In this document: one piece after another, positions 57,715 to 64,000 of the stretch
Layout: the number at the start of each line of letters is the position of its first letter
How positions within the stretch are numbered: position 1 is the first letter of the stretch
DNA from: JAJEDW01 sp963555775
GTDB lineage: Bacteria; Acidobacteriota; Terriglobia; 20CM-2-55-15
Reading direction: 5' to 3'
Assembly (NCBI GenBank): GCA_963555775.3
Contig: CAUVWY020000001.1
Coordinates: forward strand, 158,314 to 222,313
DNA: 64,000 bases
The notes under the pieces: generated by a model
Databases searched by the model: none
What the model saw: the letters and a program-made list of their open reading frames with translations, nothing else
What the model was told of the DNA's origin: nothing
Position numbers and translations under genes: made by a program

Positions 57715-57841
57715 TCAATTCTCCTGGTCCATTCGTCTACTGCTGACGAACGGCAACTTCTTCCTGGTCGCTTCCTTCGCAATCGATGACGTACGAGCCA
57801 TTCAATTCTCCTGGTCCGTTCGTCTACTGCTGACGAAACGG
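57668..57841 (-). repeat. 87-bp direct tandem duplication across the rpsN start
   Basis: Two 87-bp copies lie end to end. Each carries the last codons of rplE or their remnant, an AGGAG ribosome binding site, the rpsN ATG and about 17 rpsN codons. The copies differ at only a few positions, so the event is recent or maintained. Exact outer limits are uncertain by a few nt. Confidence 0.85.
57715..57801 (-). CDS. 28-codon truncated rpsN copy (leader ORF) made by the tandem duplication
   Basis: From ATG 57801 it encodes MARTSSIAKEATRKKLP, the start of uS14, then FVSSRRMDQEN, which is the rplE tail and ribosome binding site region read in another frame, and stops at TGA 57715-57717. It has its own AGGAG signal and its stop abuts the true rpsN ATG. 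A translated product would lack the zinc knuckle; it may act only as a leader. Confidence 0.6.
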   Translation of the reverse strand: MARTSSIAKEATRKKLPFVSSRRMDQEN

Positions 57842-58366
57842 CATTCCGAGCAGGCGAAGCAATTCGCGCGCTTCGTCATCCGTCTTCGCCGTTGTGACAA
57901 TCGTCACGTTCATGCCCTTGATCTTGTCGACCTTTGCGTAGTCGATCTCCGGAAAGATCAACTGATCGCGAAGTCCAAGCGTGTAGTTTCCACGACCGTC
58001 GAATGATCGGGTCGGCACTCCCCTGAAGTCACGCACGCGCGGCAATGCCACGTTCAGCAATCGATCCAGAAACTCGAACATCCGATCCCCACGCAGCGTC
58101 ACGGCCGCGCCAATCGGCATCTTTTCGCGTAACTTGAAATTCGCAATGGACTTCTTGGCCCGTGTAATAACCGGATGCTGCCCGGCAATTCGACCAAGTT
58201 CATCGACGGCAGAGTCTAGAATCTTCCCGTTCTGGATCGCTTCACCCAACCCCATGTTGATTACCGTCTTCTCCAGACGAGGTACGGCCATGATGTTGTC
58301 GTACTTGAAGTGCTTGACCAGAGCCGGTACAACATCACTCTTGTATTGGTCTTTCAGTCTAGCCAC
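57824..58366 (-). CDS. rplE: 50S ribosomal protein uL5
   Basis: 180 residues from GTG 58366, with GGTGGAG upstream. Blocks MAVPRLEKTVINMGLGEA, GQHPVITRAKKSIANFKLRE and GRGNYTLGLRDQLIFPEIDY are conserved. The last codons (FRQQ) fall in the 87-bp duplication. Confidence 0.96.
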   Translation of the reverse strand: MARLKDQYKSDVVPALVKHFKYDNIMAVPRLEKTVINMGLGEAIQNGKILDSAVDELGRIAGQHPVITRAKKSIANFKLREKMPIGAAVTLRGDRMFEFLDRLLNVALPRVRDFRGVPTRSFDGRGNYTLGLRDQLIFPEIDYAKVDKIKGMNVTIVTTAKTDDEARELLRLLGMPFRQQ

Positions 58367-58379
58367 GCCCGTACTCCAC

Positions 58380-58706
58380 CTAGTCCAGTGCGGTCCCGCA
58401 TTTCTTGCAGGTGCGCTCCCGCCGGCCATCGTCAAGAACCGCCTTCGCGATTCGCGTATGCTGCTTGCAGTTCTTGCAGACTATGGCAACGTTAGAGATA
58501 TGAATCGATCCTTCTTTTTCGACAATGCCGCCCTTGACGTTCTTCTGCGGATTCGGACGCGTGTGCCGCTTGATCATCTGGACACCTTCGACAACGATCC
58601 GCTCTTTGTCTGGCATCACGATCAACACCCGCCCCGTCTTGCCCCGGTCTTTTCCTCGAAGCACCTGAACCTGGTCATTTTTCTTGAAGGGAGGAACCGC
58701 GGCCAT
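58380..58706 (-). CDS. rplX: 50S ribosomal protein uL24
   Basis: 108 residues. KKNDQVQVLRGKDRGKTGRV is the KOW motif; four cysteines in the second half (IVCKNCKQ and CKKCGTAL) form a zinc knuckle. Overlaps the rplN stop by one base. Confidence 0.97.
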   Translation of the reverse strand: MAAVPPFKKNDQVQVLRGKDRGKTGRVLIVMPDKERIVVEGVQMIKRHTRPNPQKNVKGGIVEKEGSIHISNVAIVCKNCKQHTRIAKAVLDDGRRERTCKKCGTALD

Positions 58707-59077
58707 CAGATCACCTCCGGAGCGAGCGACACGATCTTCATGAACTGCTTTTCACGAAGCTCTCTCGCAACGGGCCCGAAGACACGGGTACCGACAGGTT
58801 CGCGAGCCTCGTTGATCAGCACAGCCGCGTTCTGGTCAAACCGAATATAGGTTCCGTCCTGACGTCGGCGTTCCTTCCGCGTCCGGACGATTACAGCCCT
58901 CACGACCGACCCTTTCTTGACGTTGCTTTCCGGCGCAGCTTCCTTCACCGACGCCGTCACAATATCCCCAATTCCAGCGATCCGTCCGGTTGAACCACCC
59001 AGAGGCAGGATACAAGCCAGTTTCTTCGCCCCTGAATTGTCGGCCACCTCGAGGATGGTCCGCATCTGCACGCCCAT
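58706..59077 (-). CDS. rplN: 50S ribosomal protein uL14
   Basis: 123 residues. VQMRTILEVADNSGAKKLAC, VVRAVIVRTRKERRRQDGTY and IRFDQNAAVLINEAREPVGT are diagnostic. Spc operon. Confidence 0.98.
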   Translation of the reverse strand: MGVQMRTILEVADNSGAKKLACILPLGGSTGRIAGIGDIVTASVKEAAPESNVKKGSVVRAVIVRTRKERRRQDGTYIRFDQNAAVLINEAREPVGTRVFGPVARELREKQFMKIVSLAPEVI

Positions 59078-59081
59078 TTCG

Positions 59082-59381
59082 CTACACTCCTCTGGTCGAC
59101 GACGGCTGGACTATCGCCTGAAGACGCCATCTCTTGTTCTTGCTTGTGGGACGGGTCTCTGCAATCCGCACCATATCTCCGGTATGCGCCTTACCCTCTT
59201 CGTCATGCACGAAGAACCTGGACCTGCGTGTGATGATTCTCTTGTAGAGCGGGTGCGGGACGCGCCGGCGCACTTCGACCACGATGGTCTTCTGCATCTT
59301 GGTCCGTGTAACGACGCCGACCTTTTCCTGACGGTGCCGTCGGCCGACTACCGGCTGCTCTGTCCGAGTGTCCTCTGTCAT
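59082..59381 (-). CDS. rpsQ: 30S ribosomal protein uS17
   Basis: 99 residues. KVGVVTRTKMQKTIVVEVRR, HPLYKRIITRRSRFFVHDEE and AHTGDMVRIAETRPTSKNKR fit uS17, with a short N-terminal extension. One nt from rpmC. Confidence 0.97.
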   Translation of the reverse strand: MTEDTRTEQPVVGRRHRQEKVGVVTRTKMQKTIVVEVRRRVPHPLYKRIITRRSRFFVHDEEGKAHTGDMVRIAETRPTSKNKRWRLQAIVQPSSTRGV

Positions 59382-59382
59382 T

Positions 59383-59601
59383 TCAATTCGCCTTCTGCCT
59401 TTCGAGTTCCCGTTCGCGGAGTATCGTGAGCACCCGCGCCCGATCCTGACGCAACTCCCGCATCTTGACGAGCGCCTCAGCCTGCCCCATCGTCCACTGG
59501 AAACGCAGTCGAAAGCTCTCTTCCGACATCTCCTCGCGCCGACTCGCCAGTTCTTCGTCCGAGAGATCTTTCAATTTGTTGAGCCGAGTCGTCGATTTCA
59601 C
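59383..59601 (-). CDS. rpmC: 50S ribosomal protein uL29
   Basis: 72 residues; helical hairpin LNKLKDLSDEELASRREEMS and RLRFQWTMGQAEALVKMREL. Start GTG 59601. Lies between rplP and rpsQ. Confidence 0.95.
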   Translation of the reverse strand: MKSTTRLNKLKDLSDEELASRREEMSEESFRLRFQWTMGQAEALVKMRELRQDRARVLTILRERELERQKAN

Positions 59602-59604
59602 GAC

Positions 59605-60024
59605 CTAATTCCTCTCTTCGAGTCTGGCAACGAACTTGGTTCGCACCGGGAGCTTCTGGGCGGCAAGTCGCATGGCTTGCTTCGCCAGATCTTCGGTCAC
59701 GCCTTCCATCTCATACAGAATCCGGCCTGGTTTCACGGGGGCAACCCAGTATTCGGGTGATCCCTTGCCCTTGCCCATCCTGGTTTCAGCCGGCTTTTTC
59801 GTGACCGGCTTATCCGGAAAGATTCGAATCCAGACTTTTCCGCCCCTCTTTACGAAACGGGTCATTGCGACACGACCCGCCTCGATCTGACGGTCGGTGA
59901 TCCACGCCGCATCAAGTGTCTTCAGTCCGAAGTCTCCGAACTCCAGGCTTGACCCTCTCCAGGCCTTGCCCTTCATCCTGCCGCGCTGTTGCTTGCGGAA
60001 CTTGACTTTCTTCGGCATCAACAT
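59605..60024 (-). CDS. rplP: 50S ribosomal protein uL16
   Basis: 139 residues, starting MLMPKKVKFRKQQRGRMKGK. WITDRQIEAGRVAMTRFVKR and PVTKKPAETRMGKGKGSPEY are conserved. Confidence 0.98.
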   Translation of the reverse strand: MLMPKKVKFRKQQRGRMKGKAWRGSSLEFGDFGLKTLDAAWITDRQIEAGRVAMTRFVKRGGKVWIRIFPDKPVTKKPAETRMGKGKGSPEYWVAPVKPGRILYEMEGVTEDLAKQAMRLAAQKLPVRTKFVARLEERN

Positions 60025-60055
60025 AAGTCCAACTCCTCGCTACCGATACGACCGT

Positions 60056-60709
60056 CTACAGCCGGTTTGGCGCCACCGGTGTCTTCGACAGAATCTCACC
60101 CTTGTAGGTCCAGCATTTCACCCCGATCACGCCATAAGTGGTGTACGACTGCGCGAAACCGTAGTCGATGTCCGCACGAAGCGTGTGCAACGGAAGCCGT
60201 CCCTGCAGGTACCACTCCGAGCGCGCGATTTCCGCGCCGTTCAAACGACCACTGACACGGACCTTGATTCCCTTGGCGCCGAAACGCAACGCGGAGTCCA
60301 CGGCTTTTCGCATGGCCCGCCGGAACGCAATTCGTTTCTCCAACTGCATCGCGATCGACTCCGCCACCAGTTGAGCATCCAGTTCAGGTCGATGGATCTC
60401 CTGGATGTTGATGTAGACCTCGCGATTGGTGCGCTTCTGGACTTCCTGCTTCAGCTTGTCGATTTCGGATCCTTTCCGACCGATGATGATTCCGGGACGA
60501 GACGTATAGATGGTGATCCGAAGCTTGTTCGCCATACGCTCGATCTCAATACTGCTGACACCGGCGTGGCCCAACTGCTTCTTGAGCCGGGTCTTCAACT
60601 CCAGGTCTTCATGCAGCAGGCGTCCGTAGTCTTTGGTCTCGAACCAGCGCGATCTCCAAGGTTTCGTAATGCCCAGCCTGAAGCCGTATGGATGTGTTTT
60701 CTGACCCAT
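60056..60709 (-). CDS. rpsC: 30S ribosomal protein uS3
   Basis: 217 residues. MGQKTHPYGFRLGITKPWRS, a KH domain around TSRPGIIIGRKGSEIDKLKQ, and GRLNGAEIARSEWYLQGRLP in the C-terminal domain. Abuts rplV. Confidence 0.98.
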   Translation of the reverse strand: MGQKTHPYGFRLGITKPWRSRWFETKDYGRLLHEDLELKTRLKKQLGHAGVSSIEIERMANKLRITIYTSRPGIIIGRKGSEIDKLKQEVQKRTNREVYINIQEIHRPELDAQLVAESIAMQLEKRIAFRRAMRKAVDSALRFGAKGIKVRVSGRLNGAEIARSEWYLQGRLPLHTLRADIDYGFAQSYTTYGVIGVKCWTYKGEILSKTPVAPNRL

Positions 60710-61048
60710 TTACTCCTTCTCTCCCAACTCGATCGTGATGTGACTCATTCTTCGCTGGTACCCGAAAGCGCGTCCCATCGGAGCCGGACGAATACGCTTC
60801 ATCCGCGGCCCTTCGTTGATATAGGCGCGCTCAATGAAGAGGTTGTCGACATCAAGGGATTCAAATCGGTCGCGTGCGTTGGCAACCGCGGAATTCAGTA
60901 CCTTCGCAATCGGTCCAGTCGCGCGCTTGTTGGTAAACTTGAGCGTCATCAGCGCTTCGTTGATTTGCTTGCCACGAATGAGATCGATCACCAGTCGCGC
61001 TTTCTGGGGCGACATCTGGATGAATTTTGCCGTTGCTTTTGAAATCAT
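60710..61048 (-). CDS. rplV: 50S ribosomal protein uL22
   Basis: 112 residues from ATG 61048: MISKATAKFIQMSPQKARLV, IDLIRGKQINEALMTL and the C-terminal RPAPMGRAFGYQRRMSHITI loop region that lines the exit tunnel. The frame is open further upstream but only as a shadow of rpsS. Confidence 0.97.
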   Translation of the reverse strand: MISKATAKFIQMSPQKARLVIDLIRGKQINEALMTLKFTNKRATGPIAKVLNSAVANARDRFESLDVDNLFIERAYINEGPRMKRIRPAPMGRAFGYQRRMSHITIELGEKE

Positions 61049-61049
61049 C

Positions 61050-61328
61050 TTACTTCGCCGAGACTTTCCCGCCGCCCGCGTGGCCACGGAACGTACGTGT
61101 CGGCGCAAACTCCCCGAGCTTGTGTCCGACCATGTTTTCTGTGACGTACACCGGAATGAACTTCTTCCCGTTGTGCACCGCGATCGTATGGCTCACCATT
61201 TCCGGCGTCACCGTCGACCGGCGGGACCATGTCTTGTGGACCTTCTTCTCGCTCCTGGCATTCAAGCCCGCGATCGCCTTCTCCAGATGATCGTCGATAA
61301 AGTAACCCTTCTTGACAGATCGTGCCAT
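61050..61328 (-). CDS. rpsS: 30S ribosomal protein uS19
   Basis: 92 residues. MARSVKKGYFIDDHLEKAIA, IKTWSRRSTV-like KTWSRRSTVTPEMVSHTIAV and GHKLGEFAPTRTFRGHAG are diagnostic. Confidence 0.98.
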   Translation of the reverse strand: MARSVKKGYFIDDHLEKAIAGLNARSEKKVHKTWSRRSTVTPEMVSHTIAVHNGKKFIPVYVTENMVGHKLGEFAPTRTFRGHAGGGKVSAK

Positions 61329-61333
61329 GGCGC

Positions 61334-62155
61334 CTACTTCTTCCTCTTCACGATGAATTTATCGGTGCGCTTGTTGTTGCGGGTCCGGTAACCCAGCGTC
61401 GGCTTCCCCCACGGAGTCATGGGATGGTTTCCCTTGACGCGCCCTTCTCCGCCACCATGCGGATGATCCACCGGATTCATGACAACTCCGCGAACGGTCG
61501 GGCGCACACCCCGGTGGCGCGAACGGCCGGCCTTGCCAAGCGTGACGTTTTCGTGGTCGAGATTGCCCACCTGACCGACTGTCGCCATGCAATCGACGCC
61601 AACCAATCGAACTTCGCCCGAAGGAAGCTTGACGTGGGCGTATTTGCCTTCCTTTGCCACCAACTGAGCCGAGCCCCCTGCGGCCCGCACCATCTGGGCG
61701 CCCTTGCCCGGACGCAACTCGATGTTATGGATGGTTGTACCCAAGGGGATGTTCTTCAACGGAAGCGCGTTGCCGACCAAAATGTCCGCCTCGGCACCGG
61801 ACAATACCTTCATGCCGACCTTCAAACCAACTGGCTGCAGGATGTAGCGTTTTTCACCATCGGCGTACGCGAGCAACGCGATGAATGCCGATCTGTTTGG
61901 ATCGTATTCGATCGTCTCGACCTTGGCCGGAACGCCAGCCTTCTCACGCTTGAAATCGATGATGCGAAACTGCTTCTTGCTACCACCGCCACGATGCCTG
62001 ATGGTCATGTGGCCGTAGTTGTTGCGTCCACTGATCCGCTTCTTCGGTCTGAGCAGCGGTTTGTGCGGCCTGTCGGTCGTGAGTTCCTGCTTGTAATCGA
62101 CGACTTCCTGGAACCGCCGCGACATGGGGATTGGCTTGAACTTCTTGATACCCAT
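61334..62155 (-). CDS. rplB: 50S ribosomal protein uL2
   Basis: 273 residues. GHMTIRHRGGGSKKQFRIID, RPTVRGVVMNPVDHPHGGGE and the basic C-terminus are the peptidyl-transferase-associated uL2 blocks. Confidence 0.98.
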   Translation of the reverse strand: MGIKKFKPIPMSRRFQEVVDYKQELTTDRPHKPLLRPKKRISGRNNYGHMTIRHRGGGSKKQFRIIDFKREKAGVPAKVETIEYDPNRSAFIALLAYADGEKRYILQPVGLKVGMKVLSGAEADILVGNALPLKNIPLGTTIHNIELRPGKGAQMVRAAGGSAQLVAKEGKYAHVKLPSGEVRLVGVDCMATVGQVGNLDHENVTLGKAGRSRHRGVRPTVRGVVMNPVDHPHGGGEGRVKGNHPMTPWGKPTLGYRTRNNKRTDKFIVKRKK

Positions 62156-62449
62156 TTAGATATCCTCCCCATATTCGATCATTTTTTCGCCTTCGGCCAG
62201 CGTCACATAGGCCTTCTTCCAAGAAGCCTTGTATCCGCCATACTTGCCTCTCCGGCGGTACTTCCCTCGTACGCTCATCGTACGAACCGCATCGACCTTG
62301 ACCCCCAGGATGCGTTCGATGGCCTGCCGGATCTGCTGCTTGCCGGCGCCGGTATCCACTCTGAAACACAACGTCCTGTTCTGTTCCTTCAGGTTGAGAC
62401 CTTTCTCAGTGACGACGGGCCGCCGGATCACGTCGTGGAGCGTACTCAT
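62156..62449 (-). CDS. rplW: 50S ribosomal protein uL23
   Basis: 97 residues. HDVIRRPVVTEKGLNLKEQN, IRQAIERILGVKVDAVRTMS and WKKAYVTLAEGEKMI fit uL23 at the tunnel exit. Overlaps the rplD stop by 4 nt. Confidence 0.97.
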   Translation of the reverse strand: MSTLHDVIRRPVVTEKGLNLKEQNRTLCFRVDTGAGKQQIRQAIERILGVKVDAVRTMSVRGKYRRRGKYGGYKASWKKAYVTLAEGEKMIEYGEDI

Positions 62450-63072
62450 TTCGTCAACGCCTCCTGCAAGCTCTCGATCGCTGTCTTGGTAAAGACGACA
62501 TGTCTGGAATTCAGGAGTTGATAAGGCGTGACCTGGAGGCTTGCAATCAAGTTCACTTCGGCAAGGTTGCGAGACGCGAGTCGCAGGTTGCGGTTGTCGG
62601 TGGGATCGACCAGAAGGACCTTGCGGTGGAATCCGAGCTTGCCAAGCGATTCGGCAAACAACTGGGTCTTATGGCTGCCGAGGTCAAATTGGTCGATCAC
62701 GCTCAATTCCGAATCCCGCAACTTGACGCTCAGAGCGGACTTGAGCGCCGCACGGAATGTCTTGCGGGGAAGGCTATATCCGTAATCCCGCGGCTTCGGT
62801 CCGAATACCGTTCCACCCTTCCGCCACAGCGGATTCCGGACATCGCCAACGCGAGCCCGGCCGGTGCCTTTCTGACGCCAGGGCTTGCGGCCGCTCCCCC
62901 GGACCTCGCCACGAGTCTTGGTCGAATGGGTGCCCGCCCGGCGACTCGCCAGGTACTGGCGGACGGCGTCGTGCATGAGCCCTTCGTTCACTGGAGCGCC
63001 AAAGATCTCGTCGGCCAGTTCAATGGTCTCGACGACTTTGTTCTCCAGATTCCTGACTTCTATCTTCGGCAT
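62446..63072 (-). CDS. rplD: 50S ribosomal protein uL4
   Basis: 208 residues from ATG 63072, with GAGGGGAC upstream. AVRQYLASRRAGTHSTKTRG, RKPWRQKGTGRARVGDVRNP and GGTVFGPKPRDYGYSLPRK are typical. Confidence 0.97.
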   Translation of the reverse strand: MPKIEVRNLENKVVETIELADEIFGAPVNEGLMHDAVRQYLASRRAGTHSTKTRGEVRGSGRKPWRQKGTGRARVGDVRNPLWRKGGTVFGPKPRDYGYSLPRKTFRAALKSALSVKLRDSELSVIDQFDLGSHKTQLFAESLGKLGFHRKVLLVDPTDNRNLRLASRNLAEVNLIASLQVTPYQLLNSRHVVFTKTAIESLQEALTK

Positions 63073-63102
63073 TGTCCCCTCGCGGTACTGGCCCAACCTT
63101 CC

Positions 63103-63732
63103 TCAACCCTTCCGGACAACGACGTAACCGCCATTCGGTCCCGGTACGGCACCCATCACAAAGAGCAGATTCTTCTCTTCGTCGATGCCGTGCACCTTCA
63201 CTCTACGCACGGTCACGCGGACATTCCCCATATGACCGGGCATGCGAGTCCCTTTCAGGACGCGAGACGGGTATGCGGATTGCCCCACCGATCCCGGTGC
63301 CCGATGGAACATCGAGCCGTGGGTCGCGCCACCACCCGCAAACCCATGGCGCTTGATGACCCCTGCGAATCCGCGGCCCTTGCTGATGCCGGTAATCCGG
63401 ACTCGCTCGACACCCTCGAACAACTTGACCCGAACGCGGTCGCCGACCTTGACCGCGGCGTCTTCTTCACCGCTCAGTCCGACCTCCCGCAGAAACCGGA
63501 CTGGCGGAACGTCGGCCTTCTTGAAATGCCCGGTCATCGGTTTGGTCACGTTCTTGTCTTTGACAAACTCGACCAACCCCAGTTGCACTGCGTCATATCC
63601 GTCTTTACCGACAGTCTTGCGTTGCACGACAACACACGGACCCGCCTGAATCACGGTGACCGGGACGGCCGTGCCGTTTTCAGCGAGCACCTGGGTCATT
63701 CCAACTTTCTTGCCTAGGAGTCCATCGATCAT
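63103..63732 (-). CDS. rplC: 50S ribosomal protein uL3
   Basis: 209 residues. MIDGLLGKKVGMTQVLAENG, GKGRGF-type SKGRGFAGVIKRHGFAGGGA and PGSVGQSAYPSRVLKGTRMP are diagnostic. Confidence 0.98.
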   Translation of the reverse strand: MIDGLLGKKVGMTQVLAENGTAVPVTVIQAGPCVVVQRKTVGKDGYDAVQLGLVEFVKDKNVTKPMTGHFKKADVPPVRFLREVGLSGEEDAAVKVGDRVRVKLFEGVERVRITGISKGRGFAGVIKRHGFAGGGATHGSMFHRAPGSVGQSAYPSRVLKGTRMPGHMGNVRVTVRRVKVHGIDEEKNLLFVMGAVPGPNGGYVVVRKG

Positions 63733-63737
63733 TTTTC

Positions 63738-64000
63738 TTACTTCGCGTGTTCGCGCCCGAACGCCTTGATCTCCACGTCTACGCCCGCGGGGAGGTCCAA
63801 TTTCATCAGGGCGTCGACGGTCTGCGGCGTAGGATCGAGAATGTCCAGAAGTCTCTTGTGCGTCCGGATCTCGAACTGCTCTCGCGACTTCTTGTCCACA
63901 TGGGGCGAACGGAGCACGGTGTATTTGTTGATAATCGTCGGAAGCGGGATCGGTCCAGCCACGCGGGCACCGGTGCGTTTTGCGGTATCCACGATTTCCG
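63738..64000 (-). CDS. rpsJ: 30S ribosomal protein uS10, N-terminus beyond the window
   Basis: The visible part reads EIVDTAKRTGARVAGPIPLP, then NKYTVLRSPHVDKKSREQFE and IRTHKRLLDILDPTP. About 17 N-terminal residues are cut off by the window edge. First gene of the S10 operon in view. Confidence 0.95.
   Translation of the reverse strand, partial: EIVDTAKRTGARVAGPIPLPTIINKYTVLRSPHVDKKSREQFEIRTHKRLLDILDPTPQTVDALMKLDLPAGVDVEIKAFGREHAK

Noticed and set aside
61322..63717. Long plus-strand frames across rplB, rplW, rplD and rplC
   Set aside because: All are antisense to conserved ribosomal protein genes and have no domain.

Overview
The window is a bacterial chromosome segment of moderately high GC. 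It carries one rRNA operon, the S10-spc-alpha ribosomal protein cluster read from the minus strand, a run of envelope and housekeeping genes, and several accessory or decaying stretches. The order tilS-ftsH-folP-cdaA-cdaR-glmM, together with many exported PDFSGVW-type proteins, DUF6152 proteins and a PQQ-dependent dehydrogenase, best fits the Acidobacteriota, possibly a marine or host-associated lineage. That placement is inferred from gene content and was not computed.

Layout. 1-1633: start of miaB, a small Smr protein, tRNA-Asn and a methyltransferase. 1698-5680: a graveyard of gene remnants (FAD oxidoreductase and amidase with internal deletions, fragments resembling a transposase and a TyrRS) entered by a complete IS21-family element. 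5699-14520: a GNAT protein and a run of exported proteins on the minus strand (DUF6152, PDFSGVW proteins, lectin-like protein, amidohydrolase lipoprotein, PQQ dehydrogenase), plus a ZIP-like transporter. 14551-20403: rRNA operon 16S-tRNA-Ile-tRNA-Ala-23S-5S with processing stems, boxA, promoter and terminators. 20499-29847: glmM, cdaR, cdaA, folP, ftsH and tilS, with an IS1182-family element between folP and cdaA. 30032-34736: recD2 with a possible coupled leader ORF, tRNA-Met, rnr and tRNA-Leu. 34967-47009: mixed accessory genes, including a DUF6152-PDFSGVW fusion, a VapBC pair, a hydrolase with an in-frame stop, a CaCA antiporter, a DUF4403 protein and a trypsin-NACHT protein whose catalytic serine is alanine. 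47091-49049: membrane pyrophosphatase. 49159-64000: ribosomal protein cluster from rplQ back to a truncated rpsJ.

How the genes fit together. CdaA makes c-di-AMP, CdaR is its usual membrane partner and GlmM feeds peptidoglycan precursor synthesis, a conserved set here separated from folP by an insertion sequence. The ribosomal cluster has the standard order with secY, adk, infA and rpmJ and no map gene. The exported DUF6152 and PDFSGVW domains occur as adjacent separate genes, as a fusion, and as what looks like a fusion in the reverse order, which suggests that they work together in the periplasm. The most striking single protein is the trypsin-NACHT gene at 43049-45286, an NLR-like architecture that has lost two hallmark catalytic residues. 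The most striking local DNA events are an 87-bp tandem duplication across the start of rpsN, a four-copy 20-bp hairpin repeat between rpsM and rpsK, and a 36-nt structured repeat found at two distant sites.
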